Of a stretch of DNA of 34,588 nt, positions 1 through 7,072 are shown piece after piece. The position numbers and the translations under genes were made by a program. The notes under the pieces are model-generated. The model had not been told where the DNA came from, did not search any database, and was given only the letters and a program-made list of their open reading frames with translations. The stretch is from assembly GCA_025062105.1 (NCBI GenBank), contig JANXAQ010000019.1:1-34588 (forward strand), read 5' to 3'. Origin of the DNA: Thermoguttaceae bacterium (lineage in GTDB: Bacteria > Planctomycetota > Planctomycetia > Pirellulales > Thermoguttaceae). The stretch's first letter is position 1; each line of letters opens with the position of its first letter.

Positions 1-124
1 TGGGGAGTGGGAGGTAGAGAGTAGGGGGTAGAGAGTAGGGGGGGCAGTAGAGAGTGGGGAGGTAAAGAATAGGGGAGAGGCAGTGGGGAGGTAGAGAGTA
101 GGGGGAGGGTGTGGGGTAGAGGGC
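1..124. repeat. Purine-rich G-tract low-complexity repeat
   Basis: The stretch is almost pure G and A on the + strand and is built from imperfect reiterations of a unit like GTAGAGAGTAGGGGG, with many runs of four to seven Gs. No coding frame is supported. Such a strand-asymmetric tract can form G-quadruplexes or triplexes; that is inference. The left end is cut by the window edge, so its full length is unknown. Confidence 0.8.
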
Positions 125-274
125 GGAGCACGAAGCCGCCCCGGAAGGAGGCGGCCAGGCCCCCTCACCCTGAACCTGTGCTCCAGAGGGGAGGAAGCCT
201 CCTCATCCGGCCTGCTGCGCAGGCCATCCTCTTGGCGCGGTGGAGAGGGTAATGAATAGATGAACAGCACAAGG

Positions 275-503
275 GCCTGGATCCCTGCTTGCGCATGGAT
301 GACAAGGGGGAAGAGCCAAGGGCGCCTGAATTCCCGCTTGCAAGGGAATGAGAAGTAAGGCCGGTGCAAGAGAATCTAGGGTCCTGCTTGTGCGGGAATG
401 AGAAGGCAGCAGCACAAAGAAGCCTGGATCCCTGCTTGCGCAGGGATGACAAGGGGAGGAGCCAAGGGGGCCTGGATTCCCGCTTGCAAGGGAATGACAA
501 ACT
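275..503. repeat. Tandem REP-like palindromes (five units)
   Basis: Five imperfect palindromic units lie at about 275-307, 324-355, 376-405, 422-455 and 470-503. Each resembles CCTGGATTCCCGCTTG followed by CAAGGGAATGACAA, so each can form a short hairpin around the CCCGCTTG/CAAGGGA arms. Units 1-2 and 4-5 keep the same spacer (GGAGCCAAGGG-like), so an 80-bp pair appears to have been duplicated. Translated, the units give the peptides CKRESR and RKQGSR, the well-known artefact seen when widespread 'attcccgc...gcgggaat' dispersed repeats are called as genes. I therefore call no gene here. Confidence 0.8.
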
Positions 504-582
504 AGGGCTACCCAATATGGGCGAGTGCCCCATCAACAGAAGCCGGTCTTCGCTTTGGCAGTGGAAGTCTTTTCTTTCGGGA

Positions 583-1617
583 TTAGACGTTGAAGTGGAT
601 GTAGAGCAGGTCGCCGTCTTGGACGACGTAGTCTTTATGTTCGGAGCGGACCAGGTGTTGGGCTTTGGCTTCGCGCTGGCTGCCGAGCTGCAGGAGGTCG
701 TCGGCCCGCATGACCTCTGCGCGGATAAAGCCGCGGGCCATATCGGTGTGGATTTCGGCGGCCGCTTCTAAGGCCGTACCGCCTTTTGGCAGCAGCCAAG
801 CACGGACTTCCCGCTGGTTAGCTGTAAAAAAGACTACTAGTCCAGCGGCCTCTACTAAAGCCCGCAGTAGGTGCGCTTTGTCCGTTCCCTGAAGGCCCAT
901 TTCTTTTTCAAAGGCTTCTCGATCCTCATCGCTCATTTGGGATAGTTCCCACTCTAGATCCAGCGGGACCGCCCAACACGGCCACTGAGACGGTGCAGAA
1001 CGGACAAATCGCTGAGGATCGGCTTCGTCATCGGCAGTATTAACCAGCAAGAATCGAGGCTTTTCTGTCAAAAGCCGAAACGCTCGTGTAGTCCGCCGTT
1101 GCTCGTCGGTCATTTGGGCCTCCTGCAAAGGTCGGCCGGATTCCATCGCCTGGAACACCTGCTGCAGAACGGCCTGCTCATGGGCTAATTGCTCTTTTTC
1201 TGTTTTGGGCAGGGGCTTGGCAAGCGATTGTTCGATCCGGTGGATGCGTCCGGAGACGATTTCCATGTCGGCCAGGAGAAAATCGTCTTCCAGGCTGCGG
1301 TAATCGGCCCAGGGATCGGAGCCATCGTAGGCAGCCAAGACCAACACCAGGCAATCGGCTTCCCGAATCAGGGCCAATCGGGCCGGGTTGCCTTCATGCG
1401 TTCGGCTCAGGCCGGGAGTATCGACGATTTCCAGACCAGCCGGGGTGATCTTTTTAGATTGATAGATCTCGGCAAGCTTCTCCAGGCGGGGTTCCGGCAG
1501 CGGCACCACAGCCGATTGACCTCGATGGGCCAAACTGGGATCGGCCCGAATCCCAGTCAGCCACTGAAACAAGGTCGTCTTGCCCGAACCTTGATAGCCA
1601 ACCAGTCCTACCTTCAT
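583..1617 (-). CDS. Divergent YchF/OLA1-family P-loop NTPase
   Basis: The protein of about 344 residues has the YchF architecture. A P-loop GYQGSGKTT lies at residues 7-15 and a G3-like DTPGLS near 65-70. A helical insert follows at about 110-170, then a G4-like N-x-x-D (NTAD) near 195. The C-terminal TGS/DUF933 domain carries the family signatures IHTDMARGFIRAE and DYVVQDGDLLYIHFNV. YchF proteins bind ATP or GTP, associate with ribosomes and are linked to translation and stress; their exact role is unsettled. The start at 1617 is chosen because GAGGAG stands 7-8 nt upstream; an earlier in-frame ATG at 1638 would add seven residues with no ribosome site. The P-loop (usual NVGKST replaced by GSGKTT) and G3 (usual D-x-A-G replaced by DTPG) deviate from canonical YchF, so this may be a paralogue rather than the housekeeping copy. 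Confidence 0.88.
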   Translation of the reverse strand: MKVGLVGYQGSGKTTLFQWLTGIRADPSLAHRGQSAVVPLPEPRLEKLAEIYQSKKITPAGLEIVDTPGLSRTHEGNPARLALIREADCLVLVLAAYDGSDPWADYRSLEDDFLLADMEIVSGRIHRIEQSLAKPLPKTEKEQLAHEQAVLQQVFQAMESGRPLQEAQMTDEQRRTTRAFRLLTEKPRFLLVNTADDEADPQRFVRSAPSQWPCWAVPLDLEWELSQMSDEDREAFEKEMGLQGTDKAHLLRALVEAAGLVVFFTANQREVRAWLLPKGGTALEAAAEIHTDMARGFIRAEVMRADDLLQLGSQREAKAQHLVRSEHKDYVVQDGDLLYIHFNV

Positions 1618-1705
1618 GAAATAGCTCCTCAGCGACACGAAGCCTTCCGATTAGAAGGACAACAGGCAAGCCTCCGAGAACCATTTATTGAGCTTTAAAT
1701 AACCA

Positions 1706-1760
1706 ATGAAAGAGCCTGTTCTTGAAAAAAACCAGAAAAACCCCAGTTCGGACAGGCGGG
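1706..1760 (-). repeat. F4 intergenic repeat, reverse partial copy
   Basis: The segment beginning AGAGCCTGTTCTTGAAAA reads, on the minus strand, as the conserved end of the F4 repeat (AATTTCAGAACAGCCTCT at about 13110-13130). It lies in the 510-bp spacer between the GTPase and the metallo-beta-lactamase-fold gene, which otherwise holds an F2 copy and no convincing gene. Confidence 0.45.
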
Positions 1761-1897
1761 AGGCTGTCTTGGAAATTCGAACACCAATAAAAGGCAAGAG
1801 GTTTCGAGAGATTAGCAACACATCGGTCAAACAAGCTCAAGCCCCCAGGCTAAGTGCCTTTTCCGTAACAGCCCCGCCAAAACAAGATGTATGACTT

Positions 1898-2088
1898 GGA
1901 ACCTCTGCAGAATTTAAGGGAGGCATTTTTACACTTCTTTGTTGCTTTCCCCCTCTAACCCAGTAGGGCTGCTAGCATGACAAGCTGCCAACAGAAAATG
2001 GGTATTCATCTAGGAAACCAAAACGGCCAGAAGAATTAAAAGTGCCTAAGCTTACCATACCTTCAGGATTTTCCAAGATTCCTCCCAT
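1898..2088 (-). repeat. F2 TIR element, copy 1 (reverse)
   Basis: The copy starts GGAACCTCTGCAGAATTT, followed by an AT-rich ATTTTTACAC and CCTCTAACCC, the reverse complement of the right half of F2. A central GGCTGCTAGCATG follows, and the copy decays toward AGGATTTTCCAAGATTCC. It is degenerate in its second half. Confidence 0.65.
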
Positions 2089-2127
2089 GTTTCGGGCTCT
2101 TGAATACCGTCGGAAAGGTAATCCTTG

Positions 2128-2895
2128 TTAGACTTCAAACAGGTCGGAGACCTCATATCGGCTGGCCACAGCCAAGGGCAACCGGCCTTCCAGAAGCTGC
2201 TGATGAGTCTGGAGGGCAATTTCTGGCGAATTATTGTTTTCCGAGAGGTGTCCTAGACAGGCCCAGCGGAGCCGTCCTCCCAGAGCAGATCGCAGAAGCT
2301 GAGCGGCCTCTTGGTTGGATAAGTGGCCATGAGGTCCCTGGATCCGGCGCTTCAACCACTCGGGATAAGGTCCCTGCTGAAGCATCTGGGGATCGTAATT
2401 ACTTTCCAAAAGCACCGCATCGAGCGAATGAATCAGGCGGCGGAGCTCCGGAAACGGATGCCCTAAATCAGTAAGAATGCCCAGCCGTTTCTGGCCATCG
2501 TCGAACACAAACCCAACGCCTTCGACCGCATCGTGCGGGGTCGGGATAGTATAGATTTTCAACCCCCCTACCTGGAGGATATCGCCAGGCTCGAAAAAAT
2601 ACAACGTTCCCAGACGACCCAAACAATAGAACTGTTCTGCTACCGCTAAGGTTTTTTCGGTAATATAGGCTGGTATGCCGAATTTGCGTTGGAAGACGCC
2701 TAGAGTGCGGATATGATCTCGATGATCATGGGAAATCAACAGAACATCCACCTGACGGATGTCCATCCCATGGGAGGCCAGTCTCAATTCGGCTTGCCGG
2801 CCGGATATGCCGGCATCGACCAACAGACGGACCCCACCCCCTTCCACATACACACAATTGCCGTTGCTTCCGGATTGCAAAACCACCATCCTCAT
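2128..2895 (-). CDS. WalJ/YycJ-like MBL-fold metallohydrolase
   Basis: This 255-residue protein has the metallo-beta-lactamase fold. The N-terminus LQSGSNGNC matches the WalJ/YycJ subfamily (usual form S-x-G-S-x-G-N). The metal-binding H-x-H-x-D-H motif is at H56-D57-H58-R59-D60-H61. Further ligand candidates are the His in IPTPHDAVEG near 120, the Asp in ILTDLGH near 145 and the His in CLGHLSENN near 218. Members of the subfamily are cytoplasmic two-metal hydrolases, and some act as DNA exonucleases; the substrate here is unknown. The start at 2895 is the first ATG, but no good ribosome site precedes it. An ATG two codons later is the alternative. It stands alone, followed by an F2 element. 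Confidence 0.87.
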   Translation of the reverse strand: MRMVVLQSGSNGNCVYVEGGGVRLLVDAGISGRQAELRLASHGMDIRQVDVLLISHDHRDHIRTLGVFQRKFGIPAYITEKTLAVAEQFYCLGRLGTLYFFEPGDILQVGGLKIYTIPTPHDAVEGVGFVFDDGQKRLGILTDLGHPFPELRRLIHSLDAVLLESNYDPQMLQQGPYPEWLKRRIQGPHGHLSNQEAAQLLRSALGGRLRWACLGHLSENNNSPEIALQTHQQLLEGRLPLAVASRYEVSDLFEV

Positions 2896-3128
2896 ACCGA
2901 TTATTGTACCCGAGAGCAGAAAAAGGGAAAAGCCCAGTACCAGCTATAGCAGTAACAGAACCATTGCCGGAAGAGTAATTATTCAGGCGAATAGAAAGCC
3001 GTAAGTTCTCATCGGGAACAAAATCGCCCAATCCAGCAATTTTTTGTTCTTGGGTTCCCAGGTAGACCTGCATGACAGGGCGGCCTTGGTTCAATCAGGC
3101 GATTTCATTTTGAGGAACTGTTCCTAAA

Positions 3129-3275
3129 CGCGACCTTTGCCATTTCTGGCCTTGCGCTGGCAGGGTGGTGCTCTAACTGCTTGCAACTATTGGACTTAGG
3201 AAATTGGGCGGGAAGAGGGTAGTTTCCCCGAGACTGGTGGTGGCAAAATCAGTTAGGAAAATGGCAAAAGTCCCG
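3129..3275 (+). repeat. F1 TIR element, copy 1
   Basis: The left end ACCTTTGCCATTTCTGGCC and the right end GTTAGGAAAATGGCAAAAGT are inverted relative to each other. The interior shares CTCTAACT and ATTGGACTTAGGAAATTGG with the other copies. It lies 70 bp behind the stop of the HEAT-repeat gene, in a 450-bp spacer with no supported gene. Confidence 0.8.
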
Positions 3276-3345
3276 GTAAAGAACTGTGAGCGGAAGTTTT
3301 GGGATACAAAAAGCAGCTTCAGGCCCGAATAAGCGGAAGATGACT

Positions 3346-4581
3346 TTAGCCTCGGCGGGCGTCGGCCGAGGGGGATTGAAGGGTTTTGCGGTATTGCGCG
3401 TACCAGCTTTTCCAGGCAGGGATGTTAAACTGGTAGTTGACGCCGGTGATTTTAACTAAAGCGTCCAGGACCTCTTGGTTTTGGATGGGGATTTTGACAA
3501 GTTTGGGTCCGCCGCCGAAGGACATGCCGGTGCCACCGCCCGGAGCGCCTGAGCCGCCCGGCCCTTTGCCGAAAGTAACACTCATGGCATTCGGCCCGCC
3601 TGGAGGATCAATCCGGTAGGTGTGAGTGGTGATCAGGGCGTCGATCAAGGGAGCAATGGCGGTTGGGTCTTTCATGGCGGCCAGTCCTACCGCCGCCCGG
3701 CGAACCATTTTATTGTCTTTGCTCCTGAGTCGAGAAATAAACAGTGCCACCACCTCTGGCCGAGGCTCCGTCTTTAGCCAGTCTAGACAGGTCAGCCGCA
3801 ACTCTTCCACCGGGTCTTCCAGCGCTTGGAGGGCCAAGACCTTGACTGCCTCTGGGGTATTGATTTGAGCCAGGGTCTCGATGTACAGTTTCCGGACCGC
3901 CGGGCTGGGTTCGTCTTGTAAGAAGCTGGCCAAGGGGCGTACCGCAGCAGGTTCCCGGATCGTTTCAAAGTTCTTTAGGGCCTGTTCTTCCTTGTTGGTC
4001 CCTAACCAACCCCGCCAGAGTTTGATCTTGGCAAACCATTCGCGTTCGGCGGCCTGTTGGGCCTCTTTCCGCTCCAGCAGTTCGATCTCCTGGGGCAGGC
4101 GCCACTGACCTCGATACCATCGATAGCCACGCTCTTGCATGAGCTGGTCCCGGGTTTTCCAGGCCCCTTCGATGAGCATGTACCCCAAAGCCCGCCGGGC
4201 CTCGGCATGATTGGGATCCAATTGGAGCACTCGCTCCAAATGCTGCCGACGCTGACTGAGCAGATTATGTTCCAAACACCACTGGGCCAGAGCCAGTTGG
4301 CCTTCGACAGTATCCGGATAGGTAGGTTTGATTTTTTCATATTCCAGTTCCACCGGCCGACGGCGCAACACTTGCGCCACTTGACCTGGCGACAACCCAA
4401 TTTGGGCTCCTTCCGGGGTACGCACTAAATAAACGGTTCGGGGAGATTCGTCGGGGTTGAGCAGTTGGCCTTCGATCCGTCCGCCGTTTTGCAAGACAAA
4501 AATTTCCCCATACAAACTGTCGGCCAAAAGGCCCACCCAAAGGCTCAGCAAGATGAATCCAGAGGTTAGCCTGGTTTTCAT
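3346..4581 (-). CDS. Secreted HEAT-repeat protein
   Basis: A protein of about 411 residues with no recognised enzymatic domain. Residues 1-25 form a signal peptide (MKTR, hydrophobic core, cleavage near SLYG). A small beta-rich domain follows (EIFVLQNGGRIEGQLLNPD), of the kind that starts many planctomycete surface proteins. Next come a TPR-like helical pair near 85-125 (LERVLQLDPNHAEARRALGY), a basic/aromatic linker (RWYRGQW) and HEAT-like repeats at about 195-310 (AVRPLASFLQD, PEAVKVLALQALED). A Gly-rich stretch with many GG pairs lies near 330-350, and an aromatic tail ends the protein. The start at 4581 has AAGGTG six bases upstream and gives a clean signal peptide; the longer frame to 4668 adds residues unlike a secretion signal. 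It is divergent from moaB. It probably acts in the periplasm or cell envelope as a protein-binding scaffold, which is inference. Confidence 0.8.
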   Translation of the reverse strand: MKTRLTSGFILLSLWVGLLADSLYGEIFVLQNGGRIEGQLLNPDESPRTVYLVRTPEGAQIGLSPGQVAQVLRRRPVELEYEKIKPTYPDTVEGQLALAQWCLEHNLLSQRRQHLERVLQLDPNHAEARRALGYMLIEGAWKTRDQLMQERGYRWYRGQWRLPQEIELLERKEAQQAAEREWFAKIKLWRGWLGTNKEEQALKNFETIREPAAVRPLASFLQDEPSPAVRKLYIETLAQINTPEAVKVLALQALEDPVEELRLTCLDWLKTEPRPEVVALFISRLRSKDNKMVRRAAVGLAAMKDPTAIAPLIDALITTHTYRIDPPGGPNAMSVTFGKGPGGSGAPGGGTGMSFGGGPKLVKIPIQNQEVLDALVKITGVNYQFNIPAWKSWYAQYRKTLQSPSADARRG

Positions 4582-4823
4582 AAGGAACACCTTTTGGCCA
4601 ATGGAGACACTAAGCAGCGCCGAACTCCCAGTTGAGCGGCTGGGTCTCTTTTTATAATAGTATAACAAAAGCAGCTATGGAAGGGAACGATTTTCCCCGC
4701 CTTTGGGGGAGAGGCAAAAGAACGGCCTTCCCCTCGCAAAACGGAGTGTTTTTGGCTGACTGCTCTGTGTCATGAAAAACCCTTGGGGGAGAAGCTATTT
4801 TTTCTAAGTTCAGGAGCCCGTTG

Positions 4824-5339
4824 GTGCACGAAGTGGCAGCCGAACATCGGCAACAAGCCCCCAGAAGTGTCCGGTGTGCGGTTATTACCGTCAGCGATAC
4901 CCGTACCCTCGCCGACGACCTCAGCGGCCAAACTGCCTTAGAAATCCTCCAGGCAGCGGGCCATCAGGTAGTGGCTCGGCAAATCGTTCGGGATGAACCG
5001 GCCGAAATCCGTCAGGCCCTGGAGAGCCTTTTGACTCAAGAAGCCATCCAGATGGTGCTGCTGACGGGTGGCACCGGACTAAGCAGCCGAGATGTTACGG
5101 TGGAAGTGGTTAGCCCATTGCTCACCAAACCCCTGCCCGGCTTTGGCGAACTGTTCCGGATGCTCAGCTATCAGCAGATTGGGCCGGCGGCAATGCTCAG
5201 CCGGGCAATCGCCGGACTGGTAGGCCGAACCGCTATTTTTGTCTTGCCCGGATCGCCACAAGCAGTCCGATTGGCCCTAGAAAAACTGATTGTACCTGAA
5301 CTAGGCCACCTGATCGGTCAAGCCTACCGCACCGCCTAA
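4824..5339 (+). CDS. moaB: MoaB/Mog-family molybdopterin adenylyltransferase
   Basis: This 171-residue protein has the compact MogA/MoaB/CinA fold. The N-terminal strand [10 protein letters not shown], the molybdopterin/nucleotide-binding [13 protein letters not shown] (T81-G85 core) and the late [16 protein letters not shown] are family hallmarks. MogA/MoaB proteins adenylate molybdopterin before molybdate insertion, a cytoplasmic step of Moco synthesis. MoaB-like members sometimes lack activity, so the exact step is unproven. The GTG at 4824 is preferred, with AGGAG seven bases upstream; a TTG at 4821 is only four bases from it. No other Moco gene is nearby. The name moaB follows the family rather than proof of activity. 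Confidence 0.9.
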   Translation: MHEVAAEHRQQAPRSVRCAVITVSDTRTLADDLSGQTALEILQAAGHQVVARQIVRDEPAEIRQALESLLTQEAIQMVLLTGGTGLSSRDVTVEVVSPLLTKPLPGFGELFRMLSYQQIGPAAMLSRAIAGLVGRTAIFVLPGSPQAVRLALEKLIVPELGHLIGQAYRTA

Positions 5340-5665
5340 ACCCCTCAACCAATCCATCTCTGCGAACCCCCTACGTGGAATAGAGTCCTTTGCAAAATTT
5401 TAGAATAGAACTTCTGTTGAGAAAGGTAGTGACCATGGAACGCATGTTCCTATGCTGTAGAAAAGCACAAGGGAGCCAAAAAGCCTCCTGCCGCCGGGCA
5501 GGAAGGATGGAAGAGGCACTCTGCTGGATTAGAAGCTCTAAAGCTCTGGTGAAAGGTTGTCCGCAGTCTGGGGAGGTTTTGTCCATACTGGTCGGCTTTG
5601 CTTCAATTTTGGTGGGTTTAGGCCTCCGACCGGAAAGGGTTTCAACAGAGCCAGGCTCTAACCAA
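5340..5665 (+). other. Spacer or N-terminal extension upstream of DUF6807 gene
   Basis: The frame of the downstream gene stays open from 5390, with an ATG at 5435 behind an AAGGT-like site. The encoded residues (rich in Cys, Arg and Ser) do not look like a protein domain and would bury the signal peptide. I read this as untranslated leader, but an earlier start cannot be excluded. No repeat family was recognised here. Confidence 0.4.
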
Positions 5666-6676
5666 ATGAAAATTTCGATGGTCCTAAGACGCTACCTACC
5701 CCCTTGGAGGCTGATAGGAAAGCTCATTTTGTTAAAGGCTTTTAGCCTGTTCGGAGGGTTATGGTTTTTGGCTCAGATGGACCAGCAAGGAGTTGCCTGG
5801 GCAGCCGAGTCGGGCCGGCATTCAGTCCAGATGGATGGGGCGATGGTGTTGGTCTATCAGGCAGCGCCGAATCCTAAAAAGCCGTATCTCGCAGAGCTTT
5901 TCTCTCCCGCCGGGGTGAATCTGCTTCGGGATAGCCCCGCTGATCACAAACACCACCATGGGCTGATGTTTGCGGTGGCAGTCGATGGGGTGAACTTTTG
6001 GGCAGAAGATGCGGCTAGCGGAAGCCAAGTACCCATCGGGCCGCTGAAGCAGGAGCGAATCGTGGTGGATGGGAGGGCATGGGAGGTCCTGCGGCAAAAT
6101 CTACGGTGGCAAAATCCCCAAGGAGCGGTAATGCTAGAGGAGGAACGGACCTTGGCGGCCTGCCGAACCGACCAGCCAACGGCCACCCTGCTTAGCTGGC
6201 GAAGCCTCCTTCGGGCGCCGGAAGGAAGGAGTTCCGTTCAACTTGGCGGCTCCTCCTATTTCGGCCTAGGAATGCGGTTTACGGCCTCTATGGACATCGA
6301 AGGAAGATTCTTTAACGCACAGGGCCAATCCGGCCCCGAAGCTACCAATAAGGCCCGAGCTGCCTGGTGCGCTTACACTGCCAAAGCCGACGGAAAACCG
6401 GTTACCGTAGCGGTGTTTGATTGGCCGAAAAATCCCCGGCATCCGGCTACCTGGTTTACGATGGATCGGCCGTTTGCGTATCTGTCGGCCACCCTGAACC
6501 TGGATCAAGAACCATTGACCATCCGAGCTGGTCAGCCAGTGGAACTTCGATATGGCGTGGCCGTTTGGGATGGGCAGGTAGAAAGGGCAGTTGTGGAAAA
6601 ATGTTACAAAGCTTGGTGGGCACTCGGTGGGGCTGACCCCAGTTCTTCTAGCCCCCAAACCCAGCTCAAGCCGTAG
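5666..6676 (+). CDS. Secreted DUF6807 (PmoA-like) protein
   Basis: A protein of about 336 residues. The basic N-terminus (MKISMVLRRYL) and hydrophobic segment at 16-37 end at a likely signal cleavage site, GVAWA-AES, near residue 46. The mature part carries the DUF6807 signature: DSPADHKHHHGLMFAV with D93 and a His cluster at 94-98, then VDGVNFWAE. Later segments GMRFTASMDIEGRFF and FTMDRPFAYLSATL fit the same beta-sandwich family. These proteins are often labelled 'methane oxygenase PmoA', but that label is misleading: they are not particulate methane monooxygenase subunits. They are common in planctomycetes next to sugar-related genes, and a carbohydrate-binding or processing role is guessed. 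The start is uncertain (5435, 5666 or 5678); 5666 is chosen for the signal peptide. It stands alone on the + strand. Confidence 0.78.
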   Translation: MKISMVLRRYLPPWRLIGKLILLKAFSLFGGLWFLAQMDQQGVAWAAESGRHSVQMDGAMVLVYQAAPNPKKPYLAELFSPAGVNLLRDSPADHKHHHGLMFAVAVDGVNFWAEDAASGSQVPIGPLKQERIVVDGRAWEVLRQNLRWQNPQGAVMLEEERTLAACRTDQPTATLLSWRSLLRAPEGRSSVQLGGSSYFGLGMRFTASMDIEGRFFNAQGQSGPEATNKARAAWCAYTAKADGKPVTVAVFDWPKNPRHPATWFTMDRPFAYLSATLNLDQEPLTIRAGQPVELRYGVAVWDGQVERAVVEKCYKAWWALGGADPSSSSPQTQLKP

Positions 6677-6835
6677 AGAACTCCTGTTAGGACTGGGGGA
6701 CCTGCAGGGGCAAGCTGGGCAAGCCTCTGCTAAGGGTTCTTCTTTACAATCCCGGGGGAAATGTTTTAGACTGAAAGGAGACTTAATAGGTTCCTGCCGC
6801 GGAGGAAAGTGGCAATATTTTATTTTGGGATTTTG

Positions 6836-7041
6836 GGAACCTCTGCATTTTGGGATTTTTGCAAAATCCTGAACATATAGTGAACTTTGGGAACCTTGGA
6901 TTATTTAACCGATTGATTCTCCTCCCTGGACACTTACTATTTATTAGGTGCTAGCAATGCTAGCAGCCGTTTATGTTGTGTTAGAGAGAAGACCACAAAA
7001 AATAGTATAAAAATATCCCTTTTGAATGATGCAGAGGTTCG
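6836..7041 (+). repeat. F2 TIR element, copy 2
   Basis: The ends are GGAACCTCTGCATTTTGG and GAATGATGCAGAGGTTC, inverted to each other. The centre holds a GCTAGC-AAT-GCTAGC hairpin at 6950-6964, and near the right end is the conserved AGTATAAAAATATCC. The element fills most of the 395-bp spacer and ends about 30 bp before the chosen start of the toroid gene, so its right end is probably in the 5' leader or promoter. Confidence 0.82.
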
Positions 7042-7072
7042 TTTAGTTTTTGCACCGGAAAAGAGCCGAGCA

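Noticed and set aside
1..510. CRISPR array considered because of repeated units with similar spacing.
   Set aside because: Units are degenerate palindromes with near-identical spacers, not identical repeats with unique spacers, and no cas gene is present.
165..536. A 123-codon frame on the minus strand.
   Set aside because: Its peptide (CKRESR, RKQGSR) is a translation of the tandem REP-like palindromes, a known artefact.
1706..1894. A 62-codon + strand frame.
   Set aside because: It has no domain, crosses an F4 repeat copy and has no ribosome site.
5666..6676. Annotation of the DUF6807 gene as methane monooxygenase subunit PmoA.
   Set aside because: The protein is secreted and has a His-rich beta-sandwich signature; true PmoA is a multi-pass membrane protein. 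The name is a database artefact.
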